Shown piece after piece: positions 16,765-23,976 of a stretch of 64,000 nt of DNA. The translations under genes were made by a program, and so were the position numbers. This DNA comes from an uncultured Chlorobiota bacterium (GTDB lineage Bacteria > Bacteroidota > Ignavibacteria > UBA10030 > UBA6906): contig CAADGV010000040.1 of the NCBI GenBank assembly GCA_900696645.1, forward strand, positions 1 through 64,000. The letters run 5' to 3'. Every line of letters starts with the position of its first letter. The first letter of the stretch is position 1. The notes beneath the pieces were generated by a model, which worked only from the letters and a program-made list of their open reading frames with translations, had not been told where the DNA came from and did no database searches.

Positions 16765-17940
16765 TTACTCCAACACACGGAATTCGATACGTCTGTTGTT
16801 GAGCCGTCCATCTTCAGTATTGTTCGACTCAATGGGTTCATCGAACCCTTTACCGGCAACCGACAGGCGCTTTGCTGCTATGCCCCTGTTGACCAACCAA
16901 GTCTTGACTGTCTGCGCTCTCCGCAAGGAGAGATTCTTGTTGTATGCCGCACTGCCGACATTGTCCGTGTGACCAACGATCAGAACGTTGAGATCCGGAC
17001 TGGTACGGAGTGCACTGAGCGCTCTCTCAAGAATATTCTCGGAATAGCTCGTCAGGGTCGCCTTGTTGAATTCAAAGTTGACACCCTTCAGAACAACGGT
17101 TTTGCCCTTCTCAAGAACGATGACGGTATCGCGTCCCCTCTGGTCCGCCAACCGGCGTGCCGCCGCATCGGTCGAATCCTTGATCCGTTGCGCCTCTGCT
17201 TCAGCCAATGCCTTTACCCTTCTCGCCTCTGCCTCGGCCAATTCCTTCACTCGCCGAGCTTCCGCCGCAGCCACATCCATTATTCGCTGTGCTTCCGCTC
17301 TCGCAAGCTCTTCTTTTTCAGCGGTACTCGTGCCGAAGTAGAAATTCATGCCCGCTTTTGCAGTTAAATAACCGCCAAGGTTCCCTTTCTTGATCCCATC
17401 GGGATAATCATCTGTTATCCGGTATCCCACATCAATAACAAACGAGTTGCTCTTCGACGGAAAGACTTCAAACCCGACACCGAACGGCACGTTGATTGAC
17501 GTAATAAACTTGCTGTCCGGAATGTATGCCGCCGCGCCGTCCAGCCTCTTGTACAGCATGGCGCCAAAGCCAGCGTAGACGTAGGGATTGAAGGATTTGC
17601 CCGAGGCGAAGTGAACCCACAACGTTGCAGCCGCGGGCATCGCATGCAGTTTCAAATAGTCTCCTGCTTGCCCGGCAAACGGAGGATCCTGCTTGGACTT
17701 CAACTCCTCATATCCGGCAAGAAGCCCCGCCGAGAACGCCGGAGAAATGCCATAGCGAAGCGTGATATCGCCCCCGGGCCCAATCACTCTCTCGTTGTAA
17801 TCGTTAAACCACATATTGCCGCCACCATGAAAGCCGAGAACCCAGCGGCCTTCCGTATCTTGTGCAAACCCCGAATCCGGACGCACAAACATCGATGAAA
17901 CCAACACAAAAAATGTTAGAACCAAAGTACGCGTTGCCAT
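16765..17940 (-). CDS. OmpA-family protein with an alanine-rich coiled-coil linker
   Basis: About 391 residues from the ATG at 17940, chosen for the AGGAGG just upstream. Signal peptide to SGFAQ, then a small barrel (about 25-205) similar to that of the 10478-12025 protein (GRWVLGFHGGGNMWFND there reads GRWSLGFHGGANLWVND). Next is a heptad-like linker (about 208-265) of repeats such as AEARRVKELAEAEARRVK, and then an OmpA peptidoglycan-binding domain with IVGHTDNVGS and DGRLNNRRIEF. It ties outer membrane to cell wall. A copy of the repeated promoter element lies 140 nt upstream. Confidence 0.9.
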   Translation of the reverse strand: MATRTLVLTFFVLVSSMFVRPDSGFAQDTEGRWVLGFHGGGNMWFNDYNERVIGPGGDITLRYGISPAFSAGLLAGYEELKSKQDPPFAGQAGDYLKLHAMPAAATLWVHFASGKSFNPYVYAGFGAMLYKRLDGAAAYIPDSKFITSINVPFGVGFEVFPSKSNSFVIDVGYRITDDYPDGIKKGNLGGYLTAKAGMNFYFGTSTAEKEELARAEAQRIMDVAAAEARRVKELAEAEARRVKALAEAEAQRIKDSTDAAARRLADQRGRDTVIVLEKGKTVVLKGVNFEFNKATLTSYSENILERALSALRTSPDLNVLIVGHTDNVGSAAYNKNLSLRRAQTVKTWLVNRGIAAKRLSVAGKGFDEPIESNNTEDGRLNNRRIEFRVLE

Positions 17941-18080
17941 ATCCCCTCCTTTATGTAATTGTGTGTTCATTGCTCATAGCAAATACCTCCCGGAAAACAC
18001 ATCTCTTTTCTTCCATGTCGCTGCTATGATTCAGCGTCCGAGCCGTCGGAATACCGAACGACGGAAGTTTCAACACCTAC

Positions 18081-18141
18081 AAGTTAGCGGATAACATCTG
18101 ACAAGGAATCGCCCAAAAGAGTGAAAGAGTAGCTAATCCTT
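18081..18141 (-). promoter_or_regulatory. Repeated promoter element, copy B
   Basis: The element occupies 18107-18141 (minus strand AAGGATTAGCTACTCTTTCA, then a diverged CTCTTTTGGGCGATT). The -10-like TAACTT is at 18081-18086, spaced 35 nt instead of 36. It lies inside the 3' end of the 18084-18701 reading frame and upstream of the coiled-coil OmpA gene. Confidence 0.65.
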
Positions 18142-18701
18142 TGCGGCGAGGAAAAAGCTACTCGAACTTTGCCGACCTGGCAATCCTCTCCGTTTTCCTT
18201 CTCTTCCATTTGAGACACCATCTTGTGCATTTGCGGCAATATCCACCCTTCATCTGCCGGTGCAAACCTGGCGCTGGTCAATGAGTTAAACCGGTTGTTA
18301 GAGTTCGAACCCGTCTTTCTTGTCGCTAAACCGATCTCGACTTCCAACAATCTGAGTTCACTCGGCGCAACCATGAGAGCTGAAAACACGTTGCCCACTG
18401 CCTCGCTACGGTCGAGAAGCATTTGAATGCGGTTGGCACGTTCATGCAGCTGTCCTGCCTGCATTTCGAGATCGTTCATGCGGGGTGCCAATACATTCAA
18501 CTGCTGACGCAGAATATCATTTTCTGCAGCGAGCGTATTTGCCGAATGAGCGCCCGTGGTACTGCTTCCAGATTGATTCATTTTGAGAAGACCAAAGAAC
18601 ATGATACTTCCGACGAGAACCCCACCTGTGAAAAGCTTTGCCATTCCCCACTTCACTGCCACGAATGAGTGAGATTTGTTCGAATAGAAATACAGCCGCA
18701 T
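18084..18701 (-). CDS. Membrane-anchored coiled-coil protein, like the N-terminal part of M23 peptidases
   Basis: 205 residues. A short cytoplasmic start (MRLYFYSNKSHSFVAVKWG) and one membrane segment (LFTGGVLVGSIMFFGLL) come first. A periplasmic coiled coil follows (ENDILRQQLNVLAPRMNDLE, HERANRIQMLLDRSEA). This plan matches the N-terminal half of envelope M23 endopeptidases, but the chain stops before any peptidase domain (no HxxxD or HxH). It could be a regulator of cell-wall hydrolysis or a truncated gene. The start has AGGGGGAAAC before the ATG. Its last ~20 codons overlap promoter element copy B, so the tail is constrained by DNA function. Confidence 0.65.
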   Translation of the reverse strand: MRLYFYSNKSHSFVAVKWGMAKLFTGGVLVGSIMFFGLLKMNQSGSSTTGAHSANTLAAENDILRQQLNVLAPRMNDLEMQAGQLHERANRIQMLLDRSEAVGNVFSALMVAPSELRLLEVEIGLATRKTGSNSNNRFNSLTSARFAPADEGWILPQMHKMVSQMEEKENGEDCQVGKVRVAFSSPQRISYSFTLLGDSLSDVIR

Positions 18702-18863
18702 AGTTTCCCCCTATCAAATGTCATCTGAAATATTCCGCTCGTCGCAACGAACGCCACATGGCAGATTAGTTCTGCTTACATGACTGAAAACAGGGAATCG
18801 TATCATGGGTTGCAGAGAGAGAATACAATTCATCGCAAAGACGTCAGGCACCCGCTTTTCACA

Positions 18864-19277
18864 CTACTCGAAGTCTAAGGATCGAGCCATGTCCTCCACC
18901 GTTTTGCGTTCGTCACCCCACACATTGGCCTTACGCATATCTTCCGTTGCTTGCTCTCGCGCATGCTGTTTGTAAGCAATATTGGTTGCTCCGACTGCTT
19001 TTTTTAGGGCGGGTAGATGTATTGAAGCAACCTCTTGAAGGGGGCAGTGCATCACAAGAAATTCCCCGTCTATGCCTGCCTCCTGCAATGGATTCAAGTC
19101 CTTCCATTCCCTTCCAAAGATATCCCTCCAAGCCAATGGAGGTGCTTGTGACAGTTGGAAATACACCTGATAAATGGTACTTGAACCAAGCGACGTCCGG
19201 GTCTTGTCCGTATTGAGACCCGCGATTCGTATCTCAAAGTCGGACTTTGTCAAGGTGTTCTTGCCAGTTTCGGACAT
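18864..19277 (-). CDS. Hypothetical protein
   Basis: 137 residues from the ATG at 19277, which has GGAGA five nt upstream. A much longer open frame exists but its extra N-terminus is Cys/His-rich and unlike a protein start. There is no signal peptide or membrane segment. It is mixed alpha/beta with a charged helical C-terminus (AREQATEDMRKANVWGDERK). The sequence around FQLSQAPPLAWRDIFGREW suggests a small folded domain, but no family was recognised. Confidence 0.55.
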   Translation of the reverse strand: MSETGKNTLTKSDFEIRIAGLNTDKTRTSLGSSTIYQVYFQLSQAPPLAWRDIFGREWKDLNPLQEAGIDGEFLVMHCPLQEVASIHLPALKKAVGATNIAYKQHAREQATEDMRKANVWGDERKTVEDMARSLDFE

Positions 19278-19377
19278 ATCGTCTCCATATGAATGAAACA
19301 ATAGCTGCGTGTATCGTGCACACTCTGTCTGCCCGAATCGCAACGGCAACCGGGCAGACGCTGGTAAATACAGACCG

Positions 19378-19872
19378 CTAAAAGAAGTACCTTGCCCCGA
19401 TACCCGCATCCAGACCAAAGCCTGTTGATGATGTAAGTTGCAACGACGGAACAAGTTCAAGAAACAAATCGATTGGTGTATTGCGCGGCAGCCAAGCAAT
19501 ACCCAATACGCCTCGAACTGCCAGAGAGGCATCATACCCTGCACCGCTGTTCATGCGTCCGCCGAGACCGTAATACAATGGAAAGCGTTCCGATGCGTCG
19601 ATGACGTCAAACGCATGCCACAAGTAGTCCACGTGAAAATGGACACGGCTGCCACCACTGTAGTTCCCCTTGAATTTTCCGATCCTATCTCCGCCGATCG
19701 ACCAGCCGAGGGCAAAATCGAACGCGTTCACTCGTGAAGTCCATAACTTCGCACTGACTCCTGTCGGCTCGCCAATGATCACCCCAAGCCCGAAACCACG
19801 GTCTTGACCAACAGATCCCTGTACGGCGACGAATAACAACAATGCGACAATTGCATAAGAAAAACGTTTCAT
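19378..19872 (-). CDS. Small outer-membrane beta-barrel protein
   Basis: About 164 residues from the ATG at 19872, with AAAGG seven nt upstream. The signal peptide ends near GSVGQ. Strands typical of small barrels follow (GFGLGVIIGEPTGVSAKLW, FALGWSIGG, FPLYYGLGGRM) and the protein ends GLDAGIGARYFF, with a terminal Phe for barrel assembly. It resembles generic 'outer membrane beta-barrel' proteins, with no known ligand. It follows the glycine-zipper OmpA gene by 39 nt and is probably co-transcribed. Confidence 0.75.
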   Translation of the reverse strand: MKRFSYAIVALLLFVAVQGSVGQDRGFGLGVIIGEPTGVSAKLWTSRVNAFDFALGWSIGGDRIGKFKGNYSGGSRVHFHVDYLWHAFDVIDASERFPLYYGLGGRMNSGAGYDASLAVRGVLGIAWLPRNTPIDLFLELVPSLQLTSSTGFGLDAGIGARYFF

Positions 19873-19911
19873 GTGATTACCTTTCTTCATGTTCGTTGAA
19901 CCTTGGTTTAG

Positions 19912-20583
19912 TTAATTGAGCCTGCCGTTCTCAGCAGCATCCTTCATTTTCTCGTTCGCAAAGATGGCAATCTCGACACGCCTGTTTTGCTGACGCCCTG
20001 CCGCCGTTTCGTTCGAAGCGACAGGATTCAGTTCGCCCAGTCCCACAGTGGAAATCCTCGAGCCGGCCACACCCTGACCCTTGAGATGATTGGCAACAGA
20101 TTGCGCACGACGTTCCGACAATGCCTGGTTGTACTGGTCGCTTCCTTCATTGTCCGTGTCGCCTTCGACGAGTATGTCTGTATCCTGATATTTGTTCAGT
20201 ATTTTGGAGAGACTCTCGATGTTTGCCCGTGCCACAGGTTGAAGCTGGGATGAATTCGTTTCGAAGAGAATACCGGAGTCGAATGTAATCTTGATCCCCT
20301 CCCCGACTCTCTCGACTCTTGCGTTCGAAAGGTCTCGCTTCATCTCTTCCGCCCGCTTGTCCATATTATTACCGATAATGGCGCCTACGGTTCCACCCAC
20401 CGCCGCACCGATGATAGCGCCAAGCGCCGTGTTCCCGGCAACGTGTCCTATGACACCGCCAATAACCGCCCCACCACCTGCTCCGATCGCTCCACCCTTC
20501 ACTGCGTTGCTTGCTGCACACCCCATCATGATAACGGAGAGAGACAACAGCAGGGCGAAAATTCCGTGCCTATTTGCTTTCAT
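19912..20583 (-). CDS. OmpA-family lipoprotein with a glycine-zipper domain
   Basis: About 223 residues from the ATG at 20583; the longer in-frame start adds a Cys/Arg-rich stretch that would mask the signal peptide. The signal has the lipobox MMGC. A glycine-zipper membrane domain (about 30-80: GGAIGAGGGAVIGGVIGHVAG, also GAIIGAAVGGTVGAIIG) is followed by a C-terminal OmpA domain with ILVEGDTDNEGSDQYN, LSERRAQSVANHL and GRQQNRRVEI. This YiaD-like layout anchors the outer membrane to peptidoglycan. No shared promoter element was found upstream. Confidence 0.88.
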   Translation of the reverse strand: MKANRHGIFALLLSLSVIMMGCAASNAVKGGAIGAGGGAVIGGVIGHVAGNTALGAIIGAAVGGTVGAIIGNNMDKRAEEMKRDLSNARVERVGEGIKITFDSGILFETNSSQLQPVARANIESLSKILNKYQDTDILVEGDTDNEGSDQYNQALSERRAQSVANHLKGQGVAGSRISTVGLGELNPVASNETAAGRQQNRRVEIAIFANEKMKDAAENGRLN

Positions 20584-20993
20584 AGCGTTTCTCTTTTCTG
20601 TACAAGTGAATAGTAAACTGATACATCTCTCTGTCGCTTCTGCGACTCCAGCTGACCTTGACCGACACATCAACGGATGTGGTCACGCTACTGTTTTCCT
20701 CCCTATAGCCTGTCCGCCAGGCTTGTTTTCGCCTGTTTGAGGTTCAGAATGCTGTTTCCGATCGGAGGCCAGCGACTCCGTATTCGCACATGATTCCGCG
20801 TCGCGGATTTGTCTGCATGATTGAATCCAACACACTCCCCAGTTCTCCGGTTCTTCCTTAGCCAACTGAATGGCCGGCGAACTTCCTCTGTGCCCGTTAT
20901 TGTGAAACTCACTTTTCCGCATAGTTGAGCCCTGTGTTTTCGTGCGACAATTTCCTCTCTTACGCGATGAAAAGAGAGGACTTCTTTACCGGC
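20584..20993. other. 410-nt intergenic region, nothing certain
   Basis: It lies between the glycine-zipper OmpA start and the stop of the small lmo0937-like gene. Two overlapping minus-strand frames around 20683-20922 have no convincing ribosome site or family likeness. No hairpin with a T-run was seen. Confidence 0.4.
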
Positions 20994-21143
20994 CTACAAT
21001 ACCTTTTTGCCGCTGATGACCTGAAAAAGAACAACAACAATTGCAATCACCAGAAGCGCGTGAATGAGTCCTCCCATGGTGTAGGATGTAACCAAACCCA
21101 ACAACCAGAGGACCAACAAGATTACCGCTATAGTGAACAGCAT
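20994..21143 (-). CDS. lmo0937-like small membrane protein
   Basis: A 49-residue protein. It starts MLFTIAVILLVLWLLGLV, has a short polar turn (TSYTMGG) and a second helix (LIHALLVIAIVVVLFQVI), and ends in SGKKVL. This is the lmo0937 family pattern, found in many bacteria and of unknown function, often stress-induced. A second ATG at 21152 would add three residues; AAAGG lies nine nt before the 21143 start. Copy C of the shared promoter element lies 72-134 nt upstream. Confidence 0.8.
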   Translation of the reverse strand: MLFTIAVILLVLWLLGLVTSYTMGGLIHALLVIAIVVVLFQVISGKKVL

Positions 21144-21215
21144 GGTGAACATCCTTTCCTTTAATGAACGATTGAAACCACTGCCATTTTACCGATGTCG
21201 TCAATCGCTTAACAT

Positions 21216-21277
21216 AGTGTAGCCACGATAGCCCTGAAATCCAATCGACCGAAGGGTTGAAAGAGTAGCTAATCCTT
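21216..21277 (-). promoter_or_regulatory. Repeated promoter element, copy C
   Basis: The element occupies 21243-21277 (minus strand AAGGATTAGCTACTCTTTCA, then ACCCTTCGGTCGATT). TACACT, followed by ATGT, is at 21216-21221, spaced 36 nt from CTCTTTCA. It precedes the lmo0937-like gene. Confidence 0.75.
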
Positions 21278-21310
21278 TTGGCGTCCTTCAACTCATTCAA
21301 CGTTGTCAAA

Positions 21311-21348
21311 CAAAAAGGCCTGTGCTTTCCCACCGAAGCACAGGCCTT
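21311..21348 (-). terminator. Rho-independent terminator of the expansin gene
   Basis: A perfect 13-bp stem, AAGGCCTGTGCTT against AAGCACAGGCCTT (21315-21348), with an 8-nt loop. On the minus strand it runs into TTTTTG. It lies 39 nt after the expansin stop. Confidence 0.85.
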
Positions 21349-21386
21349 ACCGACTTTACGCAACTTACGCGGAGTATGAAAACGAA

Positions 21387-22727
21387 CTATTGCATAATCA
21401 TCAACTTCCTTGTCTGGACAAAACTCCCGGCTTGAAGGCGGTAGAAGTAGACTCCGCTTGCGAGACTCCCTCCATCGAACTTCTCCGAATAGAAACCTGC
21501 CGTCTGCACTTTATCTACAAGAAGAGCCACACGATGTCCAAGCAAGTTGTAGACCTCAAGCCTCACCGTGATCTGTTTCGGTATGGCGTAAGCGATGGTT
21601 GTCACAGGATTAAACGGGTTGGGATAATTTTGGTCAAGGGAAAATGCGGTCGGAGTTCTGTTTCCGCTCACAGTGGTGTTCGCCTCAACGCGGATTCCGT
21701 CACTGTAATGTACTGACCCATTGAGGTCAATTTGTTTCAACCGATAGTACCGCTCGCCGGGAGTTGCAGCAGAGTCTATCCACGAGTAGTGCCGCGGTTC
21801 ATTGGTCGTACCGTGACCCGGAATGAAACTGTTCGGTATTGTTCGATACTGTGAGGTTAACGTGCCGGACTTCTGAACTTCGAAGCCATAGTTGCTGATT
21901 TCACTTAGTGTGGTCCAGTTGAGTCGAACCTTCTGTTGATCCAGCATCGTACCGGTAAAGTTCCCGAGTTGAATCGGCAGCGGATCGTCGCACGGGGGAA
22001 ACTGCGCTTGCCCGGGTACGCTGCCGTTCTCGATGTGTGGAATTCCGGAATCAATTAACACATGGCTGTAGATGTCGGTGACGCGGAAGGTGTAAGGGCC
22101 GGGACCCATACCGGCAGGTTCCACGAAATAATTGTACATGAGCCTCTGCACTGATTGGTATGTACCGCCGGAAGTCAGATATTCCAGACTGAGGATGGGA
22201 TGGCGATGATTCCGGATCTGTACGGCTGTCCACCACTGGTTGCTCCCATCTTTGAAGTGATATTGAATGGGACCCGTTACCTCACACTGAATAACCCGCC
22301 AGGTAATGGGGACTCGTCCGAGTGATGTATCTGCGATCATTGAGAACGCTAACGGGCTGAGATCAATATCGCCCTGCGGACATTCCGGACACAGATCGAC
22401 GATACGGATAACAATCGTTCCATTCGGCCCGGTTAGACTCACGCATTCGCCGCACACCTGAGAATTCGCATAGTCGACGCCATTCATCGCACCTACCATC
22501 AGGTTGTTTGGTGTGGGGTCGAACAGGCAGGCCCCGCCGCCGCTGGCAAACGTATAAAACGTTGCTTCGCCGCTGTGGAAAACAGGAATAGTCGGACATT
22601 GAGCACTTGCTATTCCGGCTTGCAAAATCCCAATACAAAAAAAGATCGTGAGAAGCCGGATGGGAGAAGCCTGCCTTCCCTGTCCTGCTTTTTGCTTCCA
22701 TTGGCTCTTTGTTTGGTTATGGTTCAT
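21387..22727 (-). CDS. Expansin-like protein (EXLX) with a type IX sorting domain
   Basis: 446 residues. Signal peptide to GIASAQ; double-psi beta-barrel domain (about 45-150) with GEATFYTF, QVCGECVSLTGPNGTIVIR and VDLCPECPQGDIDLS, where the Asp of DIDLS matches the essential Asp of bacterial expansins. A CBM63-like second domain (about 155-245) has WWTAVQIRN and YTFRVTD. Next comes a linker beta domain (about 250-350) and a C-terminal sorting domain with LDQNYPNPFNPVTTIAY. Expansins loosen cellulose or other wall polysaccharides without hydrolysis. The sorting domain implies surface display or release through the type IX system. Copy D of the shared promoter element lies upstream and a strong terminator follows. 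Confidence 0.88.
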   Translation of the reverse strand: MNHNQTKSQWKQKAGQGRQASPIRLLTIFFCIGILQAGIASAQCPTIPVFHSGEATFYTFASGGGACLFDPTPNNLMVGAMNGVDYANSQVCGECVSLTGPNGTIVIRIVDLCPECPQGDIDLSPLAFSMIADTSLGRVPITWRVIQCEVTGPIQYHFKDGSNQWWTAVQIRNHRHPILSLEYLTSGGTYQSVQRLMYNYFVEPAGMGPGPYTFRVTDIYSHVLIDSGIPHIENGSVPGQAQFPPCDDPLPIQLGNFTGTMLDQQKVRLNWTTLSEISNYGFEVQKSGTLTSQYRTIPNSFIPGHGTTNEPRHYSWIDSAATPGERYYRLKQIDLNGSVHYSDGIRVEANTTVSGNRTPTAFSLDQNYPNPFNPVTTIAYAIPKQITVRLEVYNLLGHRVALLVDKVQTAGFYSEKFDGGSLASGVYFYRLQAGSFVQTRKLMIMQ

Positions 22728-22829
22728 CCTGTACTCTTCTTTCGTCCCGATTTTTGATCAGTCGACATTTTAGAATCCAATTCCTCGTAAACATATGCAA
22801 AATTGACATGCGGATACAAATTGCAAGAG

Positions 22830-22891
22830 AGTTTACCAATAATTTTGGCAGAAGGAAATCAGTCGGAGGGATGAAAGAGTAGTTAATCCTT
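22830..22891 (-). promoter_or_regulatory. Repeated promoter element, copy D
   Basis: The element occupies 22857-22891 (minus strand AAGGATTAACTACTCTTTCA, then TCCCTCCGACTGATT). The -10-like TAAACT is at 22830-22835, spaced 36 nt. It lies about 100 nt before the expansin start. Confidence 0.7.
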
Positions 22892-22906
22892 TTGCTTTTG
22901 TGAACA

Positions 22907-22942
22907 ACAAAGCCGGTGTTTCCCACCAGGAGCACCGGCCTT
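22907..22942 (-). terminator. Terminator of the aldo/keto reductase gene
   Basis: On the minus strand, GCCGGTG (22933-22939) pairs with CACCGGC (22912-22918) around a 14-nt loop, followed by TTTGTTGTT. It lies about 45 nt after the reductase stop. Confidence 0.6.
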
Positions 22943-22987
22943 GCCGCTTGAATGTCAGAATCAAGCTCGTATCATTTTATGTTTGTA

Positions 22988-23929
22988 CTAAATCTGAACA
23001 GCCTCACTCGCTTTATCCAGCGCCCTCACTTCGCCATCCGATAAGCGCCAACCATGTGAGCCGAGATTCTCCCGCGCTTGCTTCACGTTTTTTGCTCCGG
23101 GAATAGGTACTGCGCCCTTGCACATTGTCCAGTTCAGCGCCACCTGCGCCGGTGATTTGCCATCGTGTGCATGGCCGATCTCTTTCATTAACCCAAGGAG
23201 TGGCTTTGTCTTTATCAGGAAATCATGGTCGTACTTCCTGCCCCGAAGGCCCGGCGGGGGATGTGTGGGCGTAAACTTTCCGCCTAACATGCCTTGGCAA
23301 AGAGGGCTATGCGCGATAATTGTTACATCAAGTTCACGGCACAGATCAGCCATGCCGTTCCTTTGCGGCATGGAATGGAGCAAATTGTATGGAATCTGGT
23401 TGGAAGCGAGCGGTACGCCGCGTGCAGCTAAGATCGCATGCGCACGCTTCGTTTCTTCCACGGAAAAATTGGACACACCAACTGCGCGGGTAAGTCCTGC
23501 TTCAACTGCATCTGCCAGAGCATGCATCCAGGTTTCGATCGGGATGAAATCCCCCGGCCAATGTATTTGATAGAGATCTACATGCGAAAGACCCAATCGA
23601 CGGAGGCTCCTGCGGAGTGCGGCGACCAACTGGCTGCGCAAGATTCGCAATCTGCTTGGAACAAACTTCGTGGCAATGATAACTTGCTTTCTCGTGCTCG
23701 TCTCAGAAACGAATCGTCCTATGATACTTTCTGATTTTCCTTCGGCATACGCTTCGGCTGTGTCAATAAAGTTGATGCCTGATTCCAGAGAAGCATTGTA
23801 CGACTGCATAAGATCTTCATCGTCGTATGATTCACCGTAGTCCCACACCGAAGTATCTCCCCACGCCCACGTTCCCAGTCCAAGAGGACTAACGTAGACA
23901 TCCGATTTGCCTAATCGTATTCTCTCCAT
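22988..23929 (-). CDS. Aldo/keto reductase
   Basis: About 313 residues from the ATG at 23929, which follows GAGGGG; the longer frame adds 16 unlikely residues. The TIM-barrel family signature is present: GLGTWAWGD, INFIDTAEAYAEGKSE (catalytic Asp and Tyr), VIIATKFVP (catalytic Lys), VDLYQIHWP (catalytic His), AVGVSNFS and the NADPH-binding end VPIPGAKNVKQARENLG. It reduces aldehydes or ketones with NADPH; the substrate is unknown. A 47-nt gap separates it from the DUF932 gene upstream. Confidence 0.9.
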   Translation of the reverse strand: MERIRLGKSDVYVSPLGLGTWAWGDTSVWDYGESYDDEDLMQSYNASLESGINFIDTAEAYAEGKSESIIGRFVSETSTRKQVIIATKFVPSRLRILRSQLVAALRRSLRRLGLSHVDLYQIHWPGDFIPIETWMHALADAVEAGLTRAVGVSNFSVEETKRAHAILAARGVPLASNQIPYNLLHSMPQRNGMADLCRELDVTIIAHSPLCQGMLGGKFTPTHPPPGLRGRKYDHDFLIKTKPLLGLMKEIGHAHDGKSPAQVALNWTMCKGAVPIPGAKNVKQARENLGSHGWRLSDGEVRALDKASEAVQI

Positions 23930-23976
23930 ATCCCCTCTAATAATTTTGATTTTCAAGAACGATTCAAAACGCGGCA

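Noticed and set aside
19278-19544. Long N-terminal part of the 18864 frame
   Set aside because: Cys/His/Trp-rich and unlike a protein start; the ATG at 19277 has GGAGA at the right distance.
20683-20922. Two overlapping minus-strand frames
   Set aside because: Low-complexity polar sequence, weak start, no support for a gene; could be chance or decayed DNA.
20986-21363. 125-residue minus-strand frame ending near the lmo0937-like gene
   Set aside because: It reads through the terminator and promoter element copy C (giving RISYSF) and overlaps the true small gene in another frame.
22717-22935. 72-residue minus-strand frame upstream of the expansin gene
   Set aside because: It is a translation of promoter element copy D (KRINYSF) and its flanks; no ribosome site or family likeness.
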